From assembly GCF_004793545.1 (NCBI RefSeq), contig NZ_SRYA01000050.1, forward strand, positions 1 to 33,601: a DNA stretch of 33,601 nucleotides. The letters run 5' to 3'. The notes under the pieces are model-generated. The model did not search any database. It was not told the origin of the DNA and saw only the letters and a list, made by a program, of their open reading frames with translations. Position numbers and translations under genes: made by a program. Numbering within the stretch: the stretch's first letter is position 1; the number at the start of each line of letters is the position of its first letter. The DNA is from Petralouisia muris. GTDB lineage: Bacteria; Bacillota; Clostridia; Lachnospirales; Lachnospiraceae. Positions 12,823 to 20,073 of this stretch are shown piece by piece.

Positions 12823-12856
12823 CCATGGCAGATTTCAGACTTGCGGAGTTATTTTG

Positions 12857-14041
12857 TTACGGTACCTGGAATCCAATATCCGCAATCTTGATTTGGTCTT
12901 CATCCCTGGTGGTCACACAGAAGGACAAATCTTTTTGTCCATCATAAAGCACCATAATCTGGCTGGTACAGGTACCGTCTTCTCTGAGATCCCCCTTCTG
13001 ATTCAGCCACTGGAGATAATTTCCTTCGCTGTCTTTGATGCCCATATCCGGATCGTTATACTTGTCATTATAGGGTTCCTGCCGGAAATCCGGAAGTTCC
13101 ACTTCCAGGACAAGGCCGGCTTTGGTCTTGGTGCCGCATTTTACAAGAATACCATTTTCTTCTTTATTAATATCAAAGGATTCATTTTGGGAAGTGTCAA
13201 CTGTTACCGGGAAACGGAGGCTCCACTCTCCGGCTGCAGTTCCGGTTGCCTGATATTCGCCGCTTTCATCCCGGGCGTCCCAGAGGTAGCTGTCAAGCTG
13301 ACGCACCGTCCAGTCCACTACCAGGGTTCCGTCTTCTTCCATGCCCAGTTCAACAGGATTTGCACTGCTGTCATAAGGATTCATTAAATCGATCTGCTGA
13401 GCTGCCACGAAAGTTCCATCTGCCGACTTTTCAAAAGGCCGGATCACTTCTGCAAGATGTGTTCCATTGACTGTAATGTCATAGGGCTGGCCGTCTTTTT
13501 TTTCAAGGACAATTCCGTCTCCGCTGTTCAAATCTTCACGGTCTGTCTTAAGGGTGGTGGTGTAATAGAGCACGTATCCGTCACAGTATACATCAGATAC
13601 GGAAATGGTAACGCCGTCCTGCTCCGCCGTCAGCACATAGCCTTCTTCTCCCTGGCGTTTGTCCACTTCTTCCTGAACCGCCACAGCATTTTCACCGATG
13701 GTCTGATATCTCTCGGTATCTTCCTGTTCATACTTCTGCCCCTGAGAGTTTTCAATCAGCTTTCCGAATACGCTGCTGAATAACTCCTGCGCCTGCACCG
13801 GATTGGCAATGCTGAATGCTCCTACGGTAATCACACACGCCGCTGCTGCCCCGGCTGCTGTTTTCCATACTCTGGTTTTTCTATTTTCTTTTTTGTTTTC
13901 ATTCCTTTTATTCATCCGCTTTACCTCCATCAAAATTCTCTGTTTATGTTTTTCTTTTTCTTTGGAGGATAATTCTATTTCTTCATATTCATTAAAATCA
14001 GTTTCAATCTCATTCAGTAATCCATAAATATTATTTGCCAT
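12857..14041 (-). CDS. Membrane anti-sigma factor, DUF4179-type
   Basis: This looks like a single-pass membrane anti-sigma factor that holds its partner sigma factor inactive until an outside signal arrives. Of its 394 residues, 1-58 are charged and cytoplasmic. Residues about 60-80 form a membrane segment (TAAGAAAACVITVGAFSIA). The rest is a large extracytoplasmic region whose first part (residues about 86-100, LFSSVFGKLIENSQ) matches the DUF4179 type seen in clostridial sigma operons. The ATG lies inside the last codons of the sigma gene (11-base overlap), which indicates translational coupling. Signal and target genes are unknown. Family assignment is from recognition of the layout, not from a database search. 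Confidence 0.75.
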   Translation of the reverse strand: MANNIYGLLNEIETDFNEYEEIELSSKEKEKHKQRILMEVKRMNKRNENKKENRKTRVWKTAAGAAAACVITVGAFSIANPVQAQELFSSVFGKLIENSQGQKYEQEDTERYQTIGENAVAVQEEVDKRQGEEGYVLTAEQDGVTISVSDVYCDGYVLYYTTTLKTDREDLNSGDGIVLEKKDGQPYDITVNGTHLAEVIRPFEKSADGTFVAAQQIDLMNPYDSSANPVELGMEEDGTLVVDWTVRQLDSYLWDARDESGEYQATGTAAGEWSLRFPVTVDTSQNESFDINKEENGILVKCGTKTKAGLVLEVELPDFRQEPYNDKYNDPDMGIKDSEGNYLQWLNQKGDLREDGTCTSQIMVLYDGQKDLSFCVTTRDEDQIKIADIGFQVP

Positions 14042-14594
14042 ATGAAATGCCCCTTTCAGCTCTGTACTGCCTGCGGATTCTGTCTTTTCCTCTGGATAAG
14101 CGGTTATAAATTACTTCCTTTTTCATGCCTGTTTCTTCGCTTACCTGCTCCATCGTCTTTTCTTCCACATATAATTTCTCAAATAATTCCCGATCCAGAG
14201 GTTTTAAACATCCCAACAGCTGTTCCATTTCCTCAGATATCTCTTTCTCAATCATTTTGACCAGCATACTGTCCTCCTGGGCGATGGCGGTATCTTCAAT
14301 ATCCACCGTTACCAGTTCCCGCTGATACTGGCGAAGGTAATCAATGGCCCGGTATCTTGCAATGGCCGCCGCCCAGTTTTTGAAGGAATTTTTTTTCTCA
14401 TCAAATTCAGAGATATTCTGCCAGATTTTCAGCAGTACATCATCAAAGCATTCTTCCTGCTTCCCCGGCTGACTGAAAAGATGTTTGCGGATAATCGCCA
14501 TCAAAAGCCCGCCGTATTCATCGATTACATACATGAGTGCTTTTTCATTATGCAATTGTAATTGCTGAATATAATTCTTTTCTCCAATCTTCAT
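14031..14594 (-). CDS. RNA polymerase sigma-70 family factor (ECF-like)
   Basis: A 187-residue alternative sigma factor. Region 2 spans about residues 20-92, with the typical pattern FKNWAAAIARYRAIDYLR. Region 4 spans about 120-175, with a helix-turn-helix (TMEQVSEETGMKKEVIYNRL). There is no room for regions 1 and 3, as in extracytoplasmic-function factors. The next gene overlaps it by 11 bases and encodes a membrane anti-sigma factor, so the pair should form a signal-responsive switch, possibly autoregulated. The position is odd: it sits between rplL and rpoB. A terminator separates it from rplL, and the 110 bases upstream must hold its promoter (a possible element is GTCATCCG near 14660, unproven). 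Confidence 0.85.
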   Translation of the reverse strand: MKIGEKNYIQQLQLHNEKALMYVIDEYGGLLMAIIRKHLFSQPGKQEECFDDVLLKIWQNISEFDEKKNSFKNWAAAIARYRAIDYLRQYQRELVTVDIEDTAIAQEDSMLVKMIEKEISEEMEQLLGCLKPLDRELFEKLYVEEKTMEQVSEETGMKKEVIYNRLSRGKDRIRRQYRAERGISYGK

Positions 14595-14704
14595 AAATTA
14601 TCCTCTTTTCCAAACCTGCGCGCCGGCTTGTTTTGTCTTACACTTATTATTACGGATGACAAAAGGAAAATCTATCAAAACATATAAAAACTTTTTTCTT
14701 CCAT

Positions 14705-14750
14705 CAAAAACAGCATGATCCTCCACTTGAATCTGGAAAACCATGCTGTT
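14705..14750 (-). terminator. Terminator after rplL
   Basis: Minus-strand arms AACAGCATG (14742-14750) and CATGCTGTT (14709-14717) form a 9-bp stem. The long internal part can fold further, and a UUUUU run follows. It ends the rplJL transcript before the sigma-factor gene. Confidence 0.75.
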
Positions 14751-14772
14751 GTTTTCTTTTGCAAAACTGCAA

Positions 14773-15150
14773 TTATTTCAAGGTAACTTTTGCACCTTCT
14801 GCTTCCAGTTTAGCCTTAATATCCTCAGCTTCTGCCTTCTCAGCGCCTTCTTTTACTACCTTCGGAGCGCCGTCAACCACTTCTTTTGCTTCCTTCAGTC
14901 CAAGACCGGTTACTTCGCGGACAACTTTGATAACTTTAACCTTGTTGGGGCCAACTTCTGTCAGCTCTACATTAAAGTCAGTCTTCTCTTCTGCTGCGCC
15001 TGCGCCGTCTCCGCCTGCTGCTGCAACTACAACGCCTGCTGCTGCGGATACGCCGAACTCTTCTTCACATGCTTTTACTAAATCATTTAACTCTAATACG
15101 CTTAACTCTTTAATCGCTTCAATAAATTCTTCTGTTGTTAACTTTGCCAT
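14773..15150 (-). CDS. rplL: 50S ribosomal protein L7/L12
   Basis: L12 forms the mobile stalk dimers that recruit translation factors to the 50S subunit. The 125-residue protein has the N-terminal dimerisation helices, the Ala/Gly/Val-rich hinge ([20 protein letters not shown]) at about residues 36-55 and the conserved C-terminal domain ([20 protein letters not shown]). GGAGGT precedes the ATG. It follows rplJ after a 213-base spacer carrying tandem repeats, which is much longer than usual for this pair. A terminator follows. Confidence 0.98.
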   Translation of the reverse strand: MAKLTTEEFIEAIKELSVLELNDLVKACEEEFGVSAAAGVVVAAAGGDGAGAAEEKTDFNVELTEVGPNKVKVIKVVREVTGLGLKEAKEVVDGAPKVVKEGAEKAEAEDIKAKLEAEGAKVTLK

Positions 15151-15239
15151 TATAATTTACCTCCATTTTATATTTGTTTTAATACTGCCAAAAAATTAGA
15201 ATTCCTGCCCGCGCCTGTAAACGATTAGATCCTCTGAAG

Positions 15240-15362
15240 GCTTCCACGCAGAATCTTCTGTTCTGCTCCAATGCTTCCACCCAGAAATCTCTGTTCAACC
15301 CCAACGCTTCCATGCAGAAATCTCCGCTGTGATCCCCAACGCTTCCGCCAGAAATCTCTGGT
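15240..15362 (-). repeat. Four-copy 33-35 bp tandem repeat between rplJ and rplL
   Basis: The element GCTTCC (plus strand) recurs at 15240, 15273, 15306 and 15341, each followed by a variable triplet-like stretch and then CAGAAATCT or a close variant. The copies are imperfect (33, 33 and 35 bp apart) and fill the space from the rplJ stop to near the rplL leader. On the minus strand each unit contains AGATTTCTG and GGAAGC, and can form a short stem. No coding role is likely. Confidence 0.85.
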
Positions 15363-15363
15363 T

Positions 15364-15897
15364 CTAAGCCTCTGCTGCAGGAGCGGCTTCTGCTGCTTCA
15401 CCTGTCTGGCCGCCCTCGCCCTGTTCTGCAATCTGATTAAGAACACGAGCAAAGTTGGTAATCGGTGACTGAATGCTTCCAAGGAACTTGGAAAGCAGTT
15501 CTTCTCTCGACGGAATAGAAGCAATCACCTTGATTCCGTCAGTATCATAGAAAGTTCCTTCTACCACGCCTGCCTTTAACTCAAGCGCCGGAACTGTCTT
15601 CGCAAACTTAGCAAGGATTCTTGCCGGTGCGGTTGCATCATCTTTTGAAACAGCGATGGCATTGGGTCCTTCCAGTAAAGAACTCATGCTCTCACAATCA
15701 GTTCCCTTAAATGCAAAGTTCATCAATGTATTCTTATATACCTTGTATACAACACCAGCTTCTCTCATCTGTTTACGCAACTGTGTATCTTCCTCTACCG
15801 TCAATCCACGGTAATCCACCAGCACTACAGACTGCGCATCTTTGATGTAATCAGAAATTTCCTGTACGATAGGCTGCTTTAACTCTACTTTTGCCAC
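15364..15897 (-). CDS. rplJ: 50S ribosomal protein L10
   Basis: L10 anchors the L12 stalk dimers on 23S rRNA and, as the L10-L12 complex, represses its own mRNA. The 177-residue protein shows the family N-terminus with VLVDYRGLTVEE at about residues 25-36. It ends in an Ala/Glu-rich, L12-binding-type tail. The ATG has AGGAGGT about 8 bases upstream. It is preceded by a typical L10 leader and a promoter of its own, and its stop codon is followed directly by a tandem-repeat array before rplL. Confidence 0.97.
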   Translation of the reverse strand: MAKVELKQPIVQEISDYIKDAQSVVLVDYRGLTVEEDTQLRKQMREAGVVYKVYKNTLMNFAFKGTDCESMSSLLEGPNAIAVSKDDATAPARILAKFAKTVPALELKAGVVEGTFYDTDGIKVIASIPSREELLSKFLGSIQSPITNFARVLNQIAEQGEGGQTGEAAEAAPAAEA

Positions 15898-16116
15898 GAA
15901 TTGTGCACCTCCTTATTTTATTTAAACCGAGCAGGAAGCCTGCCCGCGCACTGGGCAGGTTAAAATGCCCTTATGCGTAAAACAGCCTCTTTGTCCAAAA
16001 ACAAAGAGGCTGAAATCATCTTTCATTCATTTACCGACATAAAAAAGTCCTGTAAATTCCCTCGGCAGGCCATATCTTTACGCCACTCGGCACCTGCTGT
16101 CTTCGGTCATATGCTT
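15898..16116 (-). ncRNA. L10 leader (ribosomal protein autoregulatory RNA) with attenuator
   Basis: The leader between the rplJ promoter and gene contains the hallmark Firmicutes L10-leader segments: CGAAGACAGCAGGTGCC (complement of 16089-16105) and CCTGCCGAGGG (complement of 16059-16069), whose GCAGG/CCTGC parts pair. Further down, arms 16001-16012 and 15983-15994 form a perfect 12-bp stem followed by UUUU, which looks like an attenuator. A second stem, CCTGCCC/GGGCAGG (15939-15959), precedes the ribosome binding site. In this family the L10-L12 complex binds the leader and lowers expression of rplJL. Confidence 0.88.
15979..16012 (-). terminator. Attenuator terminator in the L10 leader
   Basis: CAGCCTCTTTGT pairs perfectly with ACAAAGAGGCTG (12 bp, 6-nt loop), followed on the minus strand by UUUU. 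It lies about 85 bases upstream of rplJ and is the likely point where the leader decides between readthrough and termination. Confidence 0.8.
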
Positions 16117-16120
16117 GTTT

Positions 16121-16149
16121 AGTATATCATTGTGTATTTCGGATGTCAA
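16121..16149 (-). promoter_or_regulatory. sigma-A promoter for rplJL
   Basis: Minus strand: TTGACA (16144-16149), 17 bases, TATACT (16121-16126). It lies between the rplA stop and the L10 leader, so the stalk proteins have a transcript separate from rplK-rplA. Confidence 0.9.
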
Positions 16150-16157
16150 CACCAAAT

Positions 16158-16850
16158 TTAAACAAATTTTGCCGTATTGAGTTTTACGCCCGGTCCCATA
16201 GTAGGAGCAAGGGTAACGCTCTTTAAATACTGTCCTTTTAATACGGACGGTCTTGCTTTAATGATTGCATCCATAAGGGTCTGGAAGTTGTCCGCTAATT
16301 GTTCTTCTGAAAAAGATGCTTTTCCAATTGGCACATGGATAATATTTGTTCTGTCTAATCTATACTCAATTTTACCTGCCTTGATATCATTAATTGCCTT
16401 GGTAACGTCCATCGTAACAGTTCCTGCCTTGGGATTCGGCATCAGGCCCTTCGGTCCAAGTACACGTCCCAGACGTCCTACCACGCCCATCATATCCGGC
16501 GTAGCAACTACTACATCAAAGTCAAGCCATCCATCATTTTGGATTTTCGGAATCAATTCTTCTCCGCCTACATGATCAGCGCCTGCTGCCAGAGCTTCAT
16601 CTAATTTATCGCCTTTGGCAAATACCAAAACCTTCACCGCTTTACCGGTTCCGTGCGGCAATACAACAGCGCCGCGGATCTGCTGATCTGCATGACGTCC
16701 GTCACAACCAGTTCTGATGTGAGCTTCAATTGTTTCATCAAATTTAGCAACTGCCGATTTTTTTACAAGGCTGATTGCTTCTGCTGTATCATACTGTGCT
16801 GCTTTGTCAATTCCTTTTGCAGCTTCTGTATATTTCTTTCCTCGTTTCAT
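16158..16850 (-). CDS. rplA: 50S ribosomal protein L1
   Basis: L1 binds 23S rRNA at the E-site stalk and helps release deacylated tRNA. The 230-residue protein is the normal length. It carries the family sequences [28 protein letters not shown] and [17 protein letters not shown]. The ATG follows TAGGAGGTTATCAGA. It is 74 bases downstream of rplK, and its stop overlaps the region of the rplJ promoter. In many bacteria L1 represses the rplK-rplA mRNA; no clear L1 site was identified here. Confidence 0.98.
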   Translation of the reverse strand: MKRGKKYTEAAKGIDKAAQYDTAEAISLVKKSAVAKFDETIEAHIRTGCDGRHADQQIRGAVVLPHGTGKAVKVLVFAKGDKLDEALAAGADHVGGEELIPKIQNDGWLDFDVVVATPDMMGVVGRLGRVLGPKGLMPNPKAGTVTMDVTKAINDIKAGKIEYRLDRTNIIHVPIGKASFSEEQLADNFQTLMDAIIKARPSVLKGQYLKSVTLAPTMGPGVKLNTAKFV

Positions 16851-16924
16851 TCTGATAACCTCCTAGTGGTAATATCGGGAGCCTGCCCCTCCCACGGTTT
16901 GCAGGTACGAATTATGACTGCATT

Positions 16925-17350
16925 CTATTCTTCTACCGTAACGCCCATGCTTCTTGCTGTTCCTGCAATCATGCTCATTGCCGCTTCCAAAGAACCAGCA
17001 TTCAAATCCGGCATTTTCAATTCTGCAATTTCCTGAATCTTTGCTTTGGAAATAGTTGCTACTTTTGTTTTGTTAGGTACTGCAGAACCTGATTTAATGT
17101 TACATGCTTTTTTAATTAATACCGCTGCAGGGGGCGTCTTTGTTACGAAGCTGAAGCTTCTGTCTGCATATACGGTAATCACTACAGGAATAATTAAATC
17201 TCCCTGATCGGCAGTTCTGGCATTGAACTGTTTGGTAAATTCAACAATATTCACGCCATGCTGTCCAAGTGCAGGTCCAACTGGTGGTGCAGGTGTAGCT
17301 TTTCCAGCAGGAATCTGCAATTTTATATATCCTTCTACTTTCTTTGCCAT
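16925..17350 (-). CDS. rplK: 50S ribosomal protein L11
   Basis: L11 binds the GTPase-associated centre of 23S rRNA and is needed for factor binding and the stringent response. The 141-residue protein has the proline-rich hinge region [15 protein letters not shown] at about residues 21-35. It also has the C-terminal rRNA-binding domain with the signature [26 protein letters not shown] precedes the ATG. It lies 94 bases after nusG and 74 before rplA. Confidence 0.98.
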   Translation of the reverse strand: MAKKVEGYIKLQIPAGKATPAPPVGPALGQHGVNIVEFTKQFNARTADQGDLIIPVVITVYADRSFSFVTKTPPAAVLIKKACNIKSGSAVPNKTKVATISKAKIQEIAELKMPDLNAGSLEAAMSMIAGTARSMGVTVEE

Positions 17351-17444
17351 TTGGAAAATTCCTCCTTTAACTCATATCGTTACATCCGTACGGAACTTCT
17401 GTAACTGATGCATCTTTTTTCAAAAACCTTTGCAATACTGCATA

Positions 17445-17963
17445 TTATAACTTTCTGATATCTGTGAAACTTATTTCAACCGGCGTTTCACGGCCGAACA
17501 GGTCAACATTGATTGTAACCATCTGTTTTCCATGATTCATGGACTGGATAATTCCAACCGTATCTTTCCAGACACCGCCGGTAACCTGAATAGAATCACC
17601 TTCTTCAAAATCTACAACCACATTATGATCAACCTGGATACCCAATGGTTTCATTTCAGCTTCAGTGAGCGGTACGGGCTTGGATCCGGGACCAACAAAC
17701 CCGGTAACGCCTCTGGTATTTCTAACCACATACCATATATCATCATTCATAACCATATTAATCAGAACATATCCCGGAAACATCTTTTTCTCTACGGTTT
17801 TCTTCACACCGTTCTTCATTTCCACAACACTCTGCATCGGAACCCGAACCTCCAGAATCTGATCCTCCAGATGGCGGTTCTCGATGGTTTTCTCAATGTT
17901 CTCCTTAACTTTGTTTTCATAACCTGAATAGGTATGAACTACGTACCAGTTTGCCTCTGCCAT
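17445..17963 (-). CDS. nusG: Transcription termination/antitermination factor NusG
   Basis: NusG binds the RNA polymerase clamp and affects pausing, termination and transcription-translation coupling. The 172-residue protein has the N-terminal NGN domain (WYVVHTYSGYENKVKENIE; then FPGYVLINMVMNDDIWYVVRNT) to about residue 105. The C-terminal KOW domain has GDSIQVTGGVWKDTVGII. It lies 16 bases after secE, in the usual secE-nusG-rplK order. Confidence 0.98.
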   Translation of the reverse strand: MAEANWYVVHTYSGYENKVKENIEKTIENRHLEDQILEVRVPMQSVVEMKNGVKKTVEKKMFPGYVLINMVMNDDIWYVVRNTRGVTGFVGPGSKPVPLTEAEMKPLGIQVDHNVVVDFEEGDSIQVTGGVWKDTVGIIQSMNHGKQMVTINVDLFGRETPVEISFTDIRKL

Positions 17964-17979
17964 AAATCACCTATGCCTC

Positions 17980-18186
17980 CTATAATTTCACCAGGTTATC
18001 CACGCCATACCGAATGATAACATCCAATACGGCAATGATCAGACCTAAGACAACAGAAACAGCTACTACAGCAGCCGTCTGTCTGCTAAGTGATTTTTTG
18101 TCCGGCCAGATAATCTTGCCAAACTCAGCCTTAAGACCGATGAACCAGCTCGTTTTTGAAGCTTTTTCTGTTTTGGTTTCTCCCAT
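17980..18186 (-). CDS. secE: Preprotein translocase subunit SecE
   Basis: SecE clamps the SecY channel in the cytoplasmic membrane. The 68-residue protein has the short Gram-positive form: an amphipathic surface helix (EFGKIIWPDKKSLSRQT) followed by a single membrane span at about residues 38-60. The ATG follows TGGAGGTAAAA. It lies between rpmG and nusG, the conserved order. Confidence 0.95.
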   Translation of the reverse strand: MGETKTEKASKTSWFIGLKAEFGKIIWPDKKSLSRQTAAVVAVSVVLGLIIAVLDVIIRYGVDNLVKL

Positions 18187-18266
18187 TTTTACCTCCAGCG
18201 GCGCATCACATGCACCATCATTCAGGGACGGTCAAAATAATTTAACCTTCACGCTGCTCCATTCTG

Positions 18267-18416
18267 TTACTTGGTTTCCTTGTGTAATGTGTGTGTCCTG
18301 CAGAATCTGCAGTATTTCTTGATCTCCATTCTGTCCGGATGAGTTTTCTTATCCTTGGTCGTATTGTAATTACGTTGCTTACATTCTGTACATGCCAATG
18401 TAATTCTTGTGCGCAC
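18267..18416 (-). CDS. rpmG: 50S ribosomal protein L33 (GTG start)
   Basis: A 49-codon gene read directly from the sequence. It starts at GTG (18414-18416), with GGAGG upstream, and ends at TAA (18267-18269). The product begins [17 protein letters not shown] and ends HTLHKETK. It has two CxxC pairs (CTEC at residues 9-12 and CRFC at 36-39), which is the zinc-binding form of L33, a small 50S protein near the E site. It is the first gene of the rpmG-secE-nusG-rplK-rplA unit, with 80 bases to secE. No tRNA-Trp gene lies in that gap. Confidence 0.95.
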   Translation of the reverse strand: MRTRITLACTECKQRNYNTTKDKKTHPDRMEIKKYCRFCRTHTLHKETK

Positions 18417-18482
18417 AACTTCCACCTCCACTTGCTATCTAATTTTAGGCATAAAAAAAAGACCTACTTCCATCGCCAGTTT

Positions 18483-18512
18483 AATATAGCACACTTTGAG
18501 GGTTTCCGTCAA
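18483..18512 (-). promoter_or_regulatory. sigma-A promoter for rpmG-secE-nusG
   Basis: Minus strand: TTGACG (18507-18512), 18 bases, TATATT (18483-18488), with an extended -10 TG one base upstream of the hexamer. It lies about 65 bases upstream of the rpmG GTG and is divergent from the FliD-like gene. Confidence 0.8.
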
Positions 18513-18577
18513 TACCTTTGCAGGAACTATTTTCAGCACTTTCCTTAATATATATTTAAGAAAGTGCAAAAAAACCT

Positions 18578-18604
18578 TAATAAATCAAAAAAAGCATCCG
18601 ATAT
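18578..18604 (+). promoter_or_regulatory. Candidate sigma-D (sigma-28) promoter for the FliD-like gene
   Basis: TCCGATAT at 18597-18604 matches the flagellar sigma-D -10 element GCCGATAT in 7 of 8 bases. A weak -35 (TAAT, 18578-18581) lies 15 bases upstream. It is about 95 bases before the ATG at 18701, in a leader that also holds the small stem CATGC/GCATG near the ribosome binding site. Confidence 0.5.
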
Positions 18605-18700
18605 AACTATTGAATTATATATCGCACGCAAAAAGTACAAGGAGTTATTTTGCGCCCCCATGCTTTGGCATGATTTCACGGATGAAAGGAGGGGATTTTT

Positions 18701-19999
18701 ATGGCCACCATTGATACTGCTTATAATTATTATTTGAGCACTTATGGAAAACAATCGGCTTCCCGCTATGATTCGCATAAAAAAAGCGAATTACGCAATA
18801 TATATAATACTATTGTAAAAATCAATAAAGACTCCCCCCTCTATAAGATTAAACACTCGGGGGATGTTCAGAAGTTTGCCATTGATATCAAGGAAAGCAC
18901 CAGGGTCATCAAGAATGTGATTGCTTCTCTTTCCGATGCAGAAGAAGGAATCGGCAATGCATTTCAGAAAAAGATAGCTGTGTCTTCCCAGGAAGACGTT
19001 GTTTCCGCTGATTTTATTGGCGACAACAAAGAATCCGAAGAAACAGATAGTTTCCTGATCGAGGTAAAACAGCTTGCCTCTTCTCAGGTTAATCTGGGGA
19101 ATTTTCTGGATAAGAACAATTTATCCTTAAAGCCAGGCTCTTATTCTTTTGATTTGGAAAACACCTCGTCTGCTTTTGAATTCCAATTTACCGTCAATTC
19201 AGACGATACCAATTATACCACTCAGCTAAAACTGGCGAATCTGATCAGCAATGCAGATATCGGTTTAAAAGCATCGGTGGTTGAAGATCAAAACAACTTA
19301 AGCGCACTGCAGATCGAATCGGTTTCCACCGGAATTGCACCGGATGAGAATTTTCTTTTCTCCATCTTTCCTCAGGGAACCCGGGATTCTATTTCTGCAA
19401 TTGATGCACTTGGCATCGACCATGTTGCTCAGGAAGCCGGTAATGCTGTTTTTCTATTAGACGGCATAGAACGTTCTGCTTATTCAAACACCTTCACGAT
19501 CAATCATGCCTTTGAATTAACTCTCAAAGGGCTCAGTCAGGAGGGAGATCCTGCCATGATTGGATTTAAAACTAATGCAGACGCCATGGCTGAAAACATC
19601 CAAATACTGGTAGATTCTTATAATTCTATTCTGCATACTGCCAATAAATATTCTGATTCTCAGCATCAGAGCGTGAAGCTATACCGCGACATGAGCAGTA
19701 CTGCATTTACTTTCCAGAACAGCCTGGAAAGCATGGGACTTCTGGTAGACGACAAGGGCGAAATTTCGATAGACAAAGCTTTGTTAACAGAATCCGTTTC
19801 GGAAGAAAACGCAGAAGAGCATTTGTCTGTACTGAATGAATTTAAGAATCTTTTGAACACGAAAGCGAATAACGCTTCTTTGGATCCTATGAAATATGTG
19901 GATAAAATTATTGTTACTTACAAGAATCCGGGGAAAACTCTGGTAACGCCTTACATTACTTCTATTTACTCCGGAATGATGATGGATCGGTATTGTTAA
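18701..19999 (+). CDS. FliD-like flagellar filament cap / hook-associated protein 2 homologue
   Basis: The only clear plus-strand gene. It encodes 432 residues with AAGGAGG ahead of the ATG. It has no signal peptide or membrane span. The N- and C-terminal parts are helical. The middle (about residues 120-290) is beta-rich and Ser/Asn/Asp-rich, as in proteins exported by the flagellar apparatus. The C-terminus ends SGMMMDRYC, resembling clostridial cap-like proteins. It converges with flagellin on a shared terminator and has a possible sigma-D promoter, which supports a flagellar role. I recognise the family by layout and termini; the match to classical FliD is distant, so a specialised filament-associated protein is also possible. 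Confidence 0.6.
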   Translation: MATIDTAYNYYLSTYGKQSASRYDSHKKSELRNIYNTIVKINKDSPLYKIKHSGDVQKFAIDIKESTRVIKNVIASLSDAEEGIGNAFQKKIAVSSQEDVVSADFIGDNKESEETDSFLIEVKQLASSQVNLGNFLDKNNLSLKPGSYSFDLENTSSAFEFQFTVNSDDTNYTTQLKLANLISNADIGLKASVVEDQNNLSALQIESVSTGIAPDENFLFSIFPQGTRDSISAIDALGIDHVAQEAGNAVFLLDGIERSAYSNTFTINHAFELTLKGLSQEGDPAMIGFKTNADAMAENIQILVDSYNSILHTANKYSDSQHQSVKLYRDMSSTAFTFQNSLESMGLLVDDKGEISIDKALLTESVSEENAEEHLSVLNEFKNLLNTKANNASLDPMKYVDKIIVTYKNPGKTLVTPYITSIYSGMMMDRYC

Positions 20000-20021
20000 T
20001 GAGAAATATGAAAGAATGTTT

Positions 20022-20067
20022 AAGAACTGCCGGAAAATAACTTGAAAAGTATTTTCCGGCAGTTCTT
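20022..20067. terminator. Bidirectional terminator between FliD-like gene and flagellin
   Basis: Arms 20022-20039 and 20050-20067 pair perfectly over 18 bp around a 10-nt loop. The plus side continues with a T-rich stretch; the minus side has a shorter TT exit. It ends both convergent genes. Confidence 0.85.
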
Positions 20068-20073
20068 TATTTG

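Noticed and set aside
12596-13387. 263-codon plus-strand frame
   Set aside because: It runs through the rpoB promoter and the palindrome and is antisense to the anti-sigma gene; no ribosome binding site.
14633-14662. Sigma-factor self-promoter with GTCATCCG
   Set aside because: No reference consensus for this sigma group could be applied and no second copy with good spacing was found; left unannotated.
15240-15362. Possible CRISPR array
   Set aside because: Copies are directly adjacent and imperfect, with no unique spacers and no cas genes. The same applies to 25981-26134.
15225-15524. 99-residue minus-strand frame with repeated 11-residue units overlapping rplJ
   Set aside because: The repeat in the protein only reflects the 33-bp DNA repeat; the frame overlaps rplJ out of phase and has no ribosome binding site.
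18187-18266. tRNA-Trp gene between rpmG and secE, as in some Clostridia
   Set aside because: Only 80 bases and no cloverleaf or tRNA-conserved TTCGA segment.
18536-18567. Hairpin GCACTTT/AAAGTGC as a terminator
   Set aside because: The A run follows the stem on the plus strand, so neither strand has a U tract on its exit side; it lies between divergent promoters.
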